Origin: Bacillaceae bacterium SAS-127
GTDB lineage: Bacteria > Bacillota > Bacilli > Bacillales > Domibacillaceae
NCBI GenBank assembly: GCA_002261155.1
Contig: NKXN01000020.1
Coordinates: 1 to 64,000 of the forward strand
Length of the DNA: 64,000 bases
Direction: 5' to 3'
Positions within the stretch are counted from its first letter, which is position 1. Every line of letters starts with the position of its first letter. The position numbers and the translations under genes were made by a program. Positions 26,958 through 37,389 of this stretch are shown in pieces. The notes beneath the pieces were generated by a model. It did no database searches and was not told the DNA's origin. It saw only the letters and a program-made list of their open reading frames with translations.

Positions 26958-27111
26958 AGTCCCTAATATATAAAATATATAACAAAACGATCCATTCTAA
27001 TACGGTCTTTTACGATTCTTTCATAAAAAAGAGCTGTGGCTAGTTGTTAGGATTGTTCAACTGTTAGTTATTTGAAAATTACGAAATCAACAAGAGGGAA
27101 GGATGAGGAAA

Positions 27112-28188
27112 ATGAGTAACCAAGAATTAGATCAGTTAAGACAACGTGTAGACGAGATGAATGTGGAGTTACTAAAATTAATTAGCGAGCGTGCTAAGCT
27201 AGTTCAAGAGATTGGACGTGTGAAAGAAAAGCAAGGAGTTAATCGTTATGATCCTGTTCGCGAGCGAGCAATGTTAAATAAGATTATTGAAAGCAATGAG
27301 GGACCGTTTGAAACATCGACAGTTGAGCATTTGTTCAAGCAAATCTTTAAAGCGGGTCTTGAGCTACAACAAGATGACCATCGCAAAGCACTTCTTGTGT
27401 CTCGTAAAAAGAAACCAGAAGATACAATTGTGGAAATTCGCGGAGAAGAAGTTGGTAAAGGAGCACCAACATTTGTGTTCGGTCCTTGTGCGGTAGAGTC
27501 GTATGAGCAAGTGGCTCAAGTGGCGCAATCGATTAAAGATAAAGGGTTGAAGCTTATTCGCGGAGGTGCGTTCAAACCTCGTACTTCTCCTTATGATTTC
27601 CAAGGTCTTGGTGTAGAAGGCTTGAAGATCTTAAAGAAAGTTGCAGATGAATTCGATTTAGCGGTTGTTAGTGAAATCGTCAATCCTGCCGATATTGAGC
27701 TTGCTTGTGACTACATTGATGTCATTCAAATCGGTGCCCGCAACATGCAAAACTTTGAATTGTTGAAAGCGGCTGGAGAAGTGAAAAAGCCGGTATTATT
27801 AAAACGTGGTTTAGCGGCAACGATTGAAGAATTTATTAACGCAGCGGAGTACATCATCTCTCGCGGAAACGATCAAATTATGCTTTGTGAACGTGGTATT
27901 CGTACGTATGAGCGTGCAACGAGAAATACGTTGGATATTTCAGCGGTACCAATTTTGAAGCAAGAAACGCATTTACCAGTGTTTGTTGATGTGACTCATT
28001 CAACAGGTAGACGCGATTTACTCATTCCAACAGCTAAAGCAGCCCTTGCGATCGGTGCTGATGGTGTGATGGCAGAAGTGCATCCAGACCCAGCTGTAGC
28101 ATTGTCTGACTCTGCTCAGCAAATGAATTTGCAACAATTTGATGAATTTTATAAGGAAATAATGAAAGCAATTCCTGTAAAAGCGTAA
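27112..28188 (+). CDS. aroA: Bifunctional chorismate mutase / DAHP synthase AroA(G)
   Basis: A 358-residue enzyme, exactly the B. subtilis AroA length. Residues 1-90 are an AroQ-type chorismate mutase ([20 protein letters not shown]). Residues about 110-358 are a type I-beta DAHP synthase with [24 protein letters not shown] and [12 protein letters not shown]. It starts the shikimate pathway from PEP and erythrose-4-phosphate; the mutase domain senses chorismate or prephenate for feedback control. The ATG at 27103 overlaps the ribosome-binding region; the ATG at 27112 gives the conserved MSNQELDQL start. ccpA follows after a terminator, as in B. subtilis. Confidence 0.94.
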   Translation: MSNQELDQLRQRVDEMNVELLKLISERAKLVQEIGRVKEKQGVNRYDPVRERAMLNKIIESNEGPFETSTVEHLFKQIFKAGLELQQDDHRKALLVSRKKKPEDTIVEIRGEEVGKGAPTFVFGPCAVESYEQVAQVAQSIKDKGLKLIRGGAFKPRTSPYDFQGLGVEGLKILKKVADEFDLAVVSEIVNPADIELACDYIDVIQIGARNMQNFELLKAAGEVKKPVLLKRGLAATIEEFINAAEYIISRGNDQIMLCERGIRTYERATRNTLDISAVPILKQETHLPVFVDVTHSTGRRDLLIPTAKAALAIGADGVMAEVHPDPAVALSDSAQQMNLQQFDEFYKEIMKAIPVKA

Positions 28189-28216
28189 CTCCTGTGTTTT
28201 CACAGGAGTTTTTTTT
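28187..28216 (+). terminator. Terminator after aroA
   Basis: AACTCCTGTG and CACAGGAGTT form a perfect ten-base stem with a T-run. Confidence 0.9.
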
Positions 28217-28263
28217 CGTTAATATAGAGAAGAAAGAATGTTTAAAGGAGAATGTTGAAAATT

Positions 28264-29262
28264 ATGAATGTTACTATATACGATGTAGCAAGAGAGGCCA
28301 ACGTATCAATGGCGACAGTTTCTCGTGTAGTTAACGGAAACCCGAATGTGAAACCTGCAACAAGAAAGAAAGTATTAGATGTGATTGAGCGACTTGGTTA
28401 TCGTCCTAATGCGGTCGCGCGCGGACTCGCTAGCAAGAAAACGACGACAGTTGGGGTCATTATCCCTGATATTTCGAATATTTTTTATGCGGAATTAGCG
28501 AGGGGAATTGAAGATATTGCCACAATGTATAAGTATAATATTATCTTAAGTAATTCGGATCAAAATAAAGATAAAGAGCTGCACTTAATTAATACGATGC
28601 TCGGCAAGCAAGTGGATGGGCTTGTATTTATGGGAAGCCAAATTACAGAGGAGCATGTAGAAGAATTTAAACGCTCACCTGTGCCGGTCGTATTAGCTGG
28701 GTCGGTTGAAATGTCTGGACAGATTCCTTCTGTCAATACGAATTACGAAGAAGCAGCTTATGATGCGGTAAAGCTACTAATTGATGAAGGGCATAAGCGG
28801 ATTGCTTACGTTGCGAGTCCTTTAAATGATACGATTAACAAAGAGTACGTCATTAAAGGATATAAGAAGGCGCTTGAGGAAGCCGGCCTGCCGATGGAAG
28901 AAGAATTCATCATTGAAGGTGATTATACGTATGACTCTGGATTAGAAGCGTGGAAAAAGATGCAGCAGTTGTCATCTACACCTACAGCTGTATTCGTTAA
29001 TAACGATGAAATGGCATTAGGGGTTGTTCATGGAGCGCAGGATAGTGGAGTGAAGATTCCAGACGAGCTTGAAATCATTAGCTTTGATAGCTCCCGCTTG
29101 TCTTTAATGGTGCGACCGCAACTTACATCTGTGATCCAGCCATTGTACGATATCGGTGCTGTAGCGATGAGATTATTAACGAAATATATGAATAAGGAAG
29201 AGGTAGAAAGCTCGATTGTCGTTTTGCCACATCGAATTGAAAAAAGAGGGTCAACAAAGTAA
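28264..29262 (+). CDS. ccpA: Catabolite control protein A
   Basis: A 332-residue LacI-family regulator, the master of carbon catabolite control. It binds cre sites when complexed with HPr-Ser46-P. The N-terminal helix-turn-helix and hinge ([20 protein letters not shown]...[12 protein letters not shown]) match CcpA of Bacilli; the periplasmic-binding-like core includes DGDYTYDSG-type and [12 protein letters not shown] segments. The ATG at 28264 gives MNVTIYDVA, the B. megaterium CcpA start, although an AAAGGAG ribosome-binding site sits closer to an ATG/TTG pair at 28252-28255. A cre site is visible at 33434-33448 in this window. Confidence 0.95.
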   Translation: MNVTIYDVAREANVSMATVSRVVNGNPNVKPATRKKVLDVIERLGYRPNAVARGLASKKTTTVGVIIPDISNIFYAELARGIEDIATMYKYNIILSNSDQNKDKELHLINTMLGKQVDGLVFMGSQITEEHVEEFKRSPVPVVLAGSVEMSGQIPSVNTNYEEAAYDAVKLLIDEGHKRIAYVASPLNDTINKEYVIKGYKKALEEAGLPMEEEFIIEGDYTYDSGLEAWKKMQQLSSTPTAVFVNNDEMALGVVHGAQDSGVKIPDELEIISFDSSRLSLMVRPQLTSVIQPLYDIGAVAMRLLTKYMNKEEVESSIVVLPHRIEKRGSTK

Positions 29263-29321
29263 ATTTTCCACCGATATTAAAGATAAATACGAGTATGTTT
29301 TCTTGAAATAGGGGAGGAACC

Positions 29322-30131
29322 ATGAAAAAGTTTGATGCACTAACACCAATAGGAATTGTTATCGGATTCATTTTATTAGCCTTTGCGATCATTACAAGTG
29401 GAGGTGTCGAGGGGTTTTCATCCTTTATGCACTTACCCTCTATACTAATTGTATTTGGTGGACTATCGGCTGCGTTATTAATCAATTTTCCGTTGAAGGA
29501 TATTAAACATATGTTTACTGTGATGGGGCAGTCTTTTCAGCAACAAGAAACAGATATAGAAGGACTAATTCAACGGTTTGTGAAATTGTCTGAAAAGGCG
29601 CGCCGTGAAGGGTTGTTATCACTAGAGACAAGCTTGAATGACGAGCCGGATGAGTTTTTGAAAAAAGGCATCCTATTAGCGGTAGACGGAATTGAACAGG
29701 AAATGTTAGTAGACATTATGAATGCGGAAATTATCGCTCTTGAAGAGCGTCATCGTAAAGGAAGAAGTTTGTTGGAGAAAGCTGGAGAATACGCTCCGGC
29801 TTGGGGAATGATCGGTACATTAATTGGATTAGTTTTAATGTTGAAAAACTTAAATGATCCGACAACATTAGGGCCTAATATGGCAGTAGCCCTATTAACT
29901 ACTTTCTACGGCTCGCTACTGGCCAATCTTGTATTTTTACCGATGGCAGCAAAATTAGAATTAAAAACGGAAAATGAAGTGTTTTATCGTCAGATCATCA
30001 TAGAAGGAGTTGTCGGTGTACAAGCAGGACAAAACCCGAAAATTTTACAAGAAAAGCTAGCAGCCTTTTTATCCACTGAAGAAAGAAGAGCAAGTGGAAA
30101 ATTAGGTTCAAGTGAGGCGGTTGAAGCATGA
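29322..30131 (+). CDS. motP: Flagellar motor stator protein MotP
   Basis: A 269-residue MotA-type stator subunit with four transmembrane segments and a large cytoplasmic loop between the second and third. The conserved WGMIGTLIGLVLML and YGSLLANLVFLPMAAKL segments near residues 165-220 are typical. With MotS it forms the sodium-driven stator described in B. subtilis (formerly YtxD). A GGGGAGG ribosome-binding site precedes the ATG. It overlaps motS by four bases (ATGA), and the pair follows ccpA, as in B. subtilis. Confidence 0.92.
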   Translation: MKKFDALTPIGIVIGFILLAFAIITSGGVEGFSSFMHLPSILIVFGGLSAALLINFPLKDIKHMFTVMGQSFQQQETDIEGLIQRFVKLSEKARREGLLSLETSLNDEPDEFLKKGILLAVDGIEQEMLVDIMNAEIIALEERHRKGRSLLEKAGEYAPAWGMIGTLIGLVLMLKNLNDPTTLGPNMAVALLTTFYGSLLANLVFLPMAAKLELKTENEVFYRQIIIEGVVGVQAGQNPKILQEKLAAFLSTEERRASGKLGSSEAVEA

Positions 30132-30859
30132 TCACCAGACGTCGTCCGCCCAAAAAAACAAAGGGTGCTCCGAAGTGGATGGTGACATTTGCCGATCTTG
30201 TCACACTTGTGCTTGTATTCTTTATCTTATTATTTTCGATGTCGCAAATTGATATTGTTAAATTTAAAGCGATTGCTCAGTCATTTAGACAACAAGCGGC
30301 GTTTGAAAATCAACCTTCCATCGTCCCTGGAGAATATCCATCGGAAGAAATGAAAAAAGAGCAGGGACAAGAAGAAAAAGAAAAAGAAAAAGAGTCGCTC
30401 GATAAGTTAGCAAAAGAAGTTCAACAGTATTTAAAGGACAATGGATTAGAGGATGTAGCGACTGCTACTCGAACAGAACGAGGCGTCGTCCTTGTTCTAC
30501 AAGAGAAAATCCTTTTTAACACGGCTGATGCTGTCGTGCTAGAAGAAGCTCATTCCTTTTTAAATCAAATCGGTAAAATGCTTGAAGCGAAACCGAACAT
30601 TATTAAAGTGGAAGGACATACGGATAATCGTCCGATAAAAAATAATTATTATCCTTCCAACTGGGAACTTTCTAGCGCCCGAGCGAGCAGTGTGATTCGC
30701 TTTTTAAGTTCTGACCATAAGATTGATGCGAAGCGATTCATTGCGGTTGGTTACGGAGATACAAGACCGCTTGTGCCGAATACAAATTCTGAGAATATGC
30801 AAAAGAACCGCCGAGTTGAAATTATTATTACAGACCCGAAGTATACAGAACATCAATAA
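30128..30859 (+). CDS. motS: Flagellar motor stator protein MotS
   Basis: A 243-residue MotB-type stator subunit. A short cytoplasmic basic start leads into one transmembrane helix with the ion-carrying Asp (TFADLVTLVLVFFILLFSMS). A charged linker and a C-terminal OmpA/MotB peptidoglycan-binding domain follow (KVEGHTDNRPI, NWELSSARASSVI). A Leu eleven residues after the Asp agrees with sodium-type stators; proton-type MotB usually has Val there. It is translationally coupled to motP. Confidence 0.92.
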   Translation: MITRRRPPKKTKGAPKWMVTFADLVTLVLVFFILLFSMSQIDIVKFKAIAQSFRQQAAFENQPSIVPGEYPSEEMKKEQGQEEKEKEKESLDKLAKEVQQYLKDNGLEDVATATRTERGVVLVLQEKILFNTADAVVLEEAHSFLNQIGKMLEAKPNIIKVEGHTDNRPIKNNYYPSNWELSSARASSVIRFLSSDHKIDAKRFIAVGYGDTRPLVPNTNSENMQKNRRVEIIITDPKYTEHQ

Positions 30860-30861
30860 AG

Positions 30862-30912
30862 AAGAGCTGGCTTTCTAACACTTATACTAGAGTGTAGGAA
30901 GTCAGCTTTTTT
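30862..30912. terminator. Terminator between motS and acuC
   Basis: AAGAGCTGGCTTTCT pairs with AGGAAGTCAGCTTTTT, with a few mismatches. It can serve both convergent transcripts. Confidence 0.7.
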
Positions 30913-30925
30913 GCGGAGTTATGAA

Positions 30926-32083
30926 TTAAGTATGCTTACGCAATGGATACAGCGCTTTGTTTAATGTAATGCGATTTTTTTCCTCAATTTCCGGTTTGCG
31001 TGGGATCGGTGGATACATATCATTTGGATCTTCCCATGAAAGAGGGAGTAGCGTGGGCGCTTCCGGCTGCCAATGATCTAACCATTGTTTCGGTAAGGGA
31101 CCTGAAAAGTGGGACTTTTCAGTCATTTCTAACCAAATTCTTGACCAAGCTCGAGGAACGACACGCCAAATGTCATAGCCACCACCACCAACGGCAATCC
31201 AGCGCCCTTCACAATACTTATCCGCGATTTCTCTTGAAATTTGTGGAATCCGACGATAAATCTCCATAGTAGCAGATAAATGTGTCAACGGATCGAAATA
31301 ATGAGAATCGGCTCCGTTTTGCGTTAAAATAACATCTGGTTTGAAAAATTCAGCCACTTCCCACATGGATGTTTCATAGGCTTCTAGCCAGGATTCATCT
31401 TCGGTAAAGGCATCTAATGGGAGATTGAATGAATAGCCATACCCTTTTCCGTGTCCACGTTCGTTGACATTCCCTGTTCCCGGAAATAAATAGCGCCCTG
31501 TTTCATGAATCGAGAGCGTGCAAACATTTGGGTCATCGTAAAAGGACCATTGAACGCCGTCTCCATGGTGGGCATCTGTATCGATATAAAGAACTCTAGC
31601 CTTATATTTCTCTTGTAAATATTTAATCGCAACCGAGCTGTCATTGTAAATGCAAAAGCCGGAAGCTTTGCCACGGAAGCCATGATGTAACCCTCCTCCT
31701 AAGTGAAGGGCGTATTTAGCCACCCCTTGCATGACGGCATCAGCTGCAGTTAATGTCCCGCCGACAAGAAAAGCGCTCGCTTCGTGCATTCCTTCAAAGA
31801 TGGGTGTATCCTCTGTGCCAAGTCCGTATCCTTCAGCGACATCAAGAGATAGCTGACCATGTCCAGCTTGTTGTACAGCTTTCACATACGCTGGGTCATG
31901 AATCAGTTCTAACTCTTCAACGGTGGCCATACGAGGAGGAATGATGTCCTCATCTTGAAGGGCATTGATTTTTTTTAATAGGTCAATCGTTAACGTCAGT
32001 CTAAACTGATTAAAGGGGTGATTTTCTGAAAAGCGATAAGATAACGATTGGTCCGAGTGCACGAATACAGCTTGTTTCGTCAT
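30926..32083 (-). CDS. acuC: Acetoin utilization protein AcuC (protein deacetylase)
   Basis: A 385-residue class I histone-deacetylase-fold enzyme. Zinc and charge-relay residues are visible in YIDTDAHHGDGVQW and in ILTQNGADSHYFDPLTH, and LHLGGGLHHGF precedes them. In B. subtilis AcuC removes the acetyl group that AcuA puts on AcsA, restoring its activity. The start overlaps the acuB stop by four bases, so acuA-acuB-acuC form one operon. Confidence 0.93.
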   Translation of the reverse strand: MTKQAVFVHSDQSLSYRFSENHPFNQFRLTLTIDLLKKINALQDEDIIPPRMATVEELELIHDPAYVKAVQQAGHGQLSLDVAEGYGLGTEDTPIFEGMHEASAFLVGGTLTAADAVMQGVAKYALHLGGGLHHGFRGKASGFCIYNDSSVAIKYLQEKYKARVLYIDTDAHHGDGVQWSFYDDPNVCTLSIHETGRYLFPGTGNVNERGHGKGYGYSFNLPLDAFTEDESWLEAYETSMWEVAEFFKPDVILTQNGADSHYFDPLTHLSATMEIYRRIPQISREIADKYCEGRWIAVGGGGYDIWRVVPRAWSRIWLEMTEKSHFSGPLPKQWLDHWQPEAPTLLPLSWEDPNDMYPPIPRKPEIEEKNRITLNKALYPLRKHT

Positions 32084-32727
32084 AGAGAAACTCCAGGCAT
32101 ATTAGGCCATAGAACGATATGTCCTTCCTTTTTTAGATCATCAATCACCCCGATTGGATTCATTGTTCGTACACGAAGGACGACAATTTTAAATTGGTCG
32201 TCTTGTTTATCTGGATAAACAAGCACGCTGTGAATATTTGCTCGTCTCTTTTTCAGTACATTGACGACTTCAAATAACATGCCTGTCTTGTTTGGAACTT
32301 TGACTTCAATTCTTGAGCCTATTTGATTGGCTCCCGTCAGTTCAACAAACGTATGTAACACGTCTGTTTCAGTAATGATGCCGACGAGCTCTCCCCCTTG
32401 AATAATAGGCAAGCAGCTAATGTCATATTCATATAATGTAGCAGCTGCATCTTCGACAAAGTCAAGTGGATGACCAGTTATTACATTTTTTTCCATGATG
32501 AGACTTAACGGTTTATTCAGTTCACTTTCGCTCGTCTCTTTTTGTAAAATAGATGGAGTGGCGTCTTTCACATCACGATCCGTTACTAGACCAACAAGGT
32601 GTCCTGTTTCATCTATGATAGGAATATGGCGGATTTTCTGTTTTCTTAAAAGGTTTAAAGCGGTGCCGATTTGGTCGTTTGGAGATAGTGTATGTACTTC
32701 CGATTTCATAATCTCTTCTAATAACAT
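32080..32727 (-). CDS. acuB: CBS-ACT domain protein AcuB
   Basis: A 215-residue protein with two CBS modules (residues about 1-140; HIPIIDETGHLVGLVTDRDV in the first) and a C-terminal ACT-like domain (VPNKTGMLFEVVNVLKKRRA). It probably senses an adenylate or other small ligand; its precise role in acetoin/acetate use is unknown. The ATG at 32727 is eight bases from GGAGG; the GTG two codons upstream is too close. It is the middle gene of acuABC. Confidence 0.92.
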   Translation of the reverse strand: MLLEEIMKSEVHTLSPNDQIGTALNLLRKQKIRHIPIIDETGHLVGLVTDRDVKDATPSILQKETSESELNKPLSLIMEKNVITGHPLDFVEDAAATLYEYDISCLPIIQGGELVGIITETDVLHTFVELTGANQIGSRIEVKVPNKTGMLFEVVNVLKKRRANIHSVLVYPDKQDDQFKIVVLRVRTMNPIGVIDDLKKEGHIVLWPNMPGVSL

Positions 32728-32747
32728 AGTCACGTCCTCCTTTAAAT

Positions 32748-33380
32748 TTAATACATGAAGCGATTCATAAAGCGAATTTGATCAAACTTTTGAATGGACG
32801 CTTGGTCGATTCTTTTGCCGATCCTTACCATTAAGCAGTTGGCTGGATGGGAGCTAATTTCAGGATCATCGGTGGCATACCACTCCAATCCCCCAGCGTT
32901 CATCATTTTTTCCATAATTTTACGATATTCCCATACGTTCAAGCCTGTTCCTTTCAAGTCCCAGTGCCAGTAATATTCTGTGGTGATAATGATGTAGTCT
33001 TCCATTGCGTCATCAAGCATGGAAAGGCGTAATAAATTTTTTCCGACATGAGCGCCACGGTATTTTGAAATGACTTCAATGGCTCCTAGTTCAATCATAT
33101 TTTCAAGATTGGCCTCTGACCAACGCTCTAGTGGATCAGGATATAGAAATGTAACATATCCAACGATGACGCTGCCTTCTCTAGCAATAATAATTCGTCC
33201 TTCAGGTAATGCAGCAATTTCCACAATGGCTTGATGTTGTTGCTCAGGCTGTCTAAAGGCAACGAGTCCTTCATGAAAAGTCATGCCTGCCAACGATTCT
33301 GAAGAAACAGGTCCTTCGATAATTAAAGTCCCTTTCTTCGTTTCTAGTTCTTTTGAATGAAACCTCTTTATATGCTCCAT
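32748..33380 (-). CDS. acuA: Protein acetyltransferase AcuA (GNAT)
   Basis: A 210-residue GNAT enzyme. The acetyl-CoA-binding segment is around IEVISKYRGAHVGKNLLRLS (near residues 100-119). In B. subtilis AcuA acetylates a C-terminal lysine of AcsA, switching off acetyl-CoA synthesis. It is the first gene of acuABC and is divergent from acsA, with a cre site between them. A TATAAT -10 lies 33 bases upstream of the start on this strand. Confidence 0.92.
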   Translation of the reverse strand: MEHIKRFHSKELETKKGTLIIEGPVSSESLAGMTFHEGLVAFRQPEQQHQAIVEIAALPEGRIIIAREGSVIVGYVTFLYPDPLERWSEANLENMIELGAIEVISKYRGAHVGKNLLRLSMLDDAMEDYIIITTEYYWHWDLKGTGLNVWEYRKIMEKMMNAGGLEWYATDDPEISSHPANCLMVRIGKRIDQASIQKFDQIRFMNRFMY

Positions 33381-33412
33381 TTAGTCACCGCCTTGATTAT
33401 TTCCATATCTTC

Positions 33413-33439
33413 ATTATACATAAAAATTGGATATGTAAA
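33413..33439 (-). promoter_or_regulatory. Putative acuA promoter
   Basis: On the minus strand TTTACA (33434-33439) and TATAAT (33413-33418) are 15 bases apart, shorter than ideal. The -35 lies inside the cre site. Confidence 0.55.
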
Positions 33440-33448
33440 GCGTTTTCA
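33434..33448. promoter_or_regulatory. cre site (CcpA operator) between acuA and acsA
   Basis: TGTAAAGCGTTTTCA, flanked by A and T, is close to the cre consensus and nearly palindromic. It overlaps the putative acuA -35 and lies about 50 bases upstream of the acsA -35. In B. subtilis both transcripts are under CcpA control. Confidence 0.8.
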
Positions 33449-33500
33449 TCTAATTTTTCAGATATGTAAGAGCAAGTGTTATTTTTTTGAAATAAATTTG

Positions 33501-33529
33501 TTGAAAAATTGAGAAAATACAAATATGAT
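33501..33529 (+). promoter_or_regulatory. Putative acsA promoter
   Basis: TTGAAA (33501-33506) and TATGAT (33524-33529) are 17 bases apart and 42 bases upstream of the acsA start. Confidence 0.6.
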
Positions 33530-33570
33530 AGTATCATAGAAAAAATTCTTACATAAAGGGGAGTCGGTCA

Positions 33571-35289
33571 ATGAAGTTGGAAGCGCTAACAGTGAAACCA
33601 GGTCATTTTAACCTGAAAAACTATGATGAGGTGTACTCGTCTTTTGATTGGAAGGAAACTGAACAGCACTTTTCTTGGTCAGAAACTGGGAAAGTAAACA
33701 TTGCTTATGAAGCGATTGACCGTCATGCTTCATCTGAGCGCAAAGATCAAGTAGCTTTATATTATCGTGATGCGGATCGTCAGGAAAGCTATACGTTTGA
33801 ACATATGAGAGACTATTCAAATCAAGCAGCGAATGTCTTAAAGCAATTTGGTGGTGTAGAAAAAGGGGATCGAGTATTTGTCTTTATGCCACGATCACCA
33901 GAACTTTACTTTACTGTGCTTGGGGCGATTAAAACCGGAGCTATTGTTGGTCCGTTATTTGAAGCCTTTATGGAAGGAGCCGTTCGTGATCGTTTAGAAG
34001 ATAGTGAAGCGAAAGTGCTCGTGACAACACCTGAATTATTAGAGCGTGTCCCTGTAGCCGAGCTTCCATCTTTGGAAACCATTTTCCTCGTTGGAGACAA
34101 TGTACAAGCAGAAGGGAAGTTTGTTGACTTTAACGCAAAAATGAAACATGCAGATCGTTCTTTTGAGATAGAATGGATGGAACTCGATGATGGGATGATT
34201 TTACATTACACATCAGGTTCTACAGGGAAACCTAAAGGGATTTTACATGTACATCGGGCGATGATCCAACAATACCAAACGGCTAAATGGGTGCTTGATT
34301 TACAAGAGAACGATGTGTATTGGTGTACTGCTGACCCAGGCTGGGTAACAGGTACAGCTTATGGTATTTTCGGACCGTGGTTAACGGGGACAACGAATGT
34401 CGTTGTTGGCGGTCGATTTAGCCCGGAAAATTGGTATAAAACACTTGAGGAGTACGGTGTGACGGTTTGGTATAGCGCACCAACAGCGTTTCGGATGTTA
34501 ATGGGCGCTGGCGATGAATTGGTGAAGAAGTTCGATTTAAGAGCTCTGCGTCACATTTTAAGCGTCGGAGAACCATTGAATCCAGAAGTGGTTCGTTGGG
34601 GATCAAAAGTGTTCGACTTGCGCATCCATGATACGTGGTGGATGACGGAAACGGGAGCACAAGTGATTTGTAACTACTCTTGTATGGAGATTAGACCAGG
34701 GTCAATGGGGAAACCGATTCCAGGGGTAAAAGCAGCGATTGTTGATGACCAAGGTAATGAGCTTCCACCAAATCGCATGGGGAACTTAGCGATTAAAAAA
34801 GGTTGGCCATCCATGATGGTTACTGTTTGGAACAATCCTGAAAAATATGAATCTTATTTTATGCCAGGTGACTGGTATGTTTCAGGCGATTCAGCCTATA
34901 TGGATGAAGATGGTTACTTCTGGTTCCAAGGACGCGTCGATGATGTCATTATGACGGCAGGTGAGCGTGTCGGCCCATTTGAAGTGGAAAGCAAGCTTAT
35001 TGAGCATCCAGCGATCGCAGAAGCAGGGGTAATTGGTAAACCGGATCCTGTTCGCGGAGAAATTATTAAAGCGTTTGTCGCGTTAATGGATGGTTATGAG
35101 CCTTCTGATGAATTGAAAGAAGAAATTCGTCAATTTGTGAAAACAGGCTTAGCGGCACATGCGGCACCACGTGAAATCGAATTCCGTGACAAGCTCCCGA
35201 AAACTCGCAGCGGAAAAATTATGCGTCGCGTGTTAAAAGCTTGGGAACTTGACCTCCCAACAGGTGATTTATCGACAATGGAAGATTAA
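33571..35289 (+). CDS. acsA: Acetyl-CoA synthetase
   Basis: A 572-residue AMP-forming acetate-CoA ligase. The ATP-binding motif is YTSGSTGKPKGILHVH. The acyl-pocket region carries WWMTETGAQ, and the hinge contains SGDSAYMDEDGYFWFQGR. The C-terminal catalytic lysine lies in KTRSGKIMRR, calculated at residue 549, the same position reported as the AcuA target in B. subtilis AcsA. It activates acetate to acetyl-CoA, the precursor of the PHA made by the phaBC genes downstream. The ribosome-binding site is AAAGGGGAG. Confidence 0.95.
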   Translation: MKLEALTVKPGHFNLKNYDEVYSSFDWKETEQHFSWSETGKVNIAYEAIDRHASSERKDQVALYYRDADRQESYTFEHMRDYSNQAANVLKQFGGVEKGDRVFVFMPRSPELYFTVLGAIKTGAIVGPLFEAFMEGAVRDRLEDSEAKVLVTTPELLERVPVAELPSLETIFLVGDNVQAEGKFVDFNAKMKHADRSFEIEWMELDDGMILHYTSGSTGKPKGILHVHRAMIQQYQTAKWVLDLQENDVYWCTADPGWVTGTAYGIFGPWLTGTTNVVVGGRFSPENWYKTLEEYGVTVWYSAPTAFRMLMGAGDELVKKFDLRALRHILSVGEPLNPEVVRWGSKVFDLRIHDTWWMTETGAQVICNYSCMEIRPGSMGKPIPGVKAAIVDDQGNELPPNRMGNLAIKKGWPSMMVTVWNNPEKYESYFMPGDWYVSGDSAYMDEDGYFWFQGRVDDVIMTAGERVGPFEVESKLIEHPAIAEAGVIGKPDPVRGEIIKAFVALMDGYEPSDELKEEIRQFVKTGLAAHAAPREIEFRDKLPKTRSGKIMRRVLKAWELDLPTGDLSTMED

Positions 35290-35298
35290 CAGTAGAAG

Positions 35299-35326
35299 AA
35301 AGCGACCCACTTGAGGTCGCTTTTTT
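35299..35326 (+). terminator. Terminator after acsA
   Basis: AAGCGACC and GGTCGCTT form a stem followed by T-rich sequence. Confidence 0.85.
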
Positions 35327-35357
35327 AGGTGTTATTTTACATTTTAAAAAAACTTGT

Positions 35358-35387
35358 TTGACATTCTCTCCGTTATTTGTTTACAAT
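35358..35387 (+). promoter_or_regulatory. tyrS promoter
   Basis: A consensus TTGACA (35358-35363) and TACAAT (35382-35387) are separated by 18 bases. It drives the T-box leader. Confidence 0.7.
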
Positions 35388-35393
35388 ATGACT

Positions 35394-35648
35394 TATAACA
35401 TTTAAATATACTTAAAGCGTTGATAGGATTTAGTAGTTCGCTATCCCTGTTATTCAGAGAGCTGGTGGTCGGTGAGAACCAGTACAAATAGTTGAATGAA
35501 TTACCCCCTGTAGCTTTTGTTGCGAACCTTTTAGTAGCAGCAAACGGCCTGGCCGTTATTTCAATGAAGTGGAGAAATATATTTTCTCAAGCTTGGGTGG
35601 TACCGCGCATAAATATAGCGTCCCTGCATAATTGCAGGGGCGTTTTTT
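35394..35648 (+). promoter_or_regulatory. T-box leader (tyrosine) of tyrS
   Basis: The T-box sequence TGGGTGGTACCGCG is at 35594-35607, followed by a terminator stem (GCGTCCCTGCA/TGCAGGGGCG) and a T-run ending at 35648. A stem I region near 35420-35500 contains GAACCAGTACAAATAG, with UAC (35483-35485) as a tyrosine specifier codon. Uncharged tRNA-Tyr should stabilise the antiterminator and switch on tyrS. Confidence 0.92.
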
Positions 35649-35690
35649 GTAGTTGTGTCAAAAACGCTAATAAAAAAGAAGGGAAGATGA

Positions 35691-36953
<1,263 letters not shown>

Positions 36954-36982
36954 TTGTTTGTATGAATCGATCATACACAATC

Positions 36983-37021
36983 AAAACAGGCTATCGAGTG
37001 TTTCGCGTTAGCCTGTTTTTT
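36983..37021 (+). terminator. Terminator after tyrS
   Basis: AAAACAGGCTA pairs with TTAGCCTGTTTT over a 13-base loop, followed by T. Confidence 0.8.
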
Positions 37022-37061
37022 ATCATTAAAATTATTATTTGGATCGTTTATTAAGTGTTAG

Positions 37062-37253
37062 TTAATCTATCAATAGGAATTCACTCCAACAATTGCATTT
37101 TCTTTGGAAGCGAATAATTAATTTATCGAGTTCTTGACTATATTGTATGGTTTCTGAACTGCCTAGACCTTTTACTATTCCTGTTGAAATCATTAAATCT
37201 CGCTTAGAGTCTATTTGATTCATTAAATGATGACAAGTCTCTTGTGTTTCCAA
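37062..37253 (-). CDS. Spo0E-like aspartyl-phosphate phosphatase
   Basis: A 63-residue Spo0E-family protein. The signature YSQELDKLI is near residues 37-45, and a helix before it (HHLMNQIDSKRDLMI) completes the two-helix hairpin. Members dephosphorylate Spo0A-P and so hold back sporulation. The start is probably TTG at 37253, with GGAGAG about seven to ten bases upstream. The ATG at 37277 lies before that site and has no ribosome-binding sequence of its own. It stands alone next to the IS-like remnant. Which Spo0E paralogue it is cannot be told. Confidence 0.75.
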   Translation of the reverse strand: METQETCHHLMNQIDSKRDLMISTGIVKGLGSSETIQYSQELDKLIIRFQRKCNCWSEFLLID

Positions 37254-37389
37254 CTTCGATTCTCTCCTATTAGTCATTTTTACTTTTTAATCTAACAGGT
37301 AATAATATACACAATTTTGAGAGTAAATGGAAGTGTTTTTTCGTAGATTTTAACATCTAGACTGGATAGGGAACACTTGTCTTTCATTT

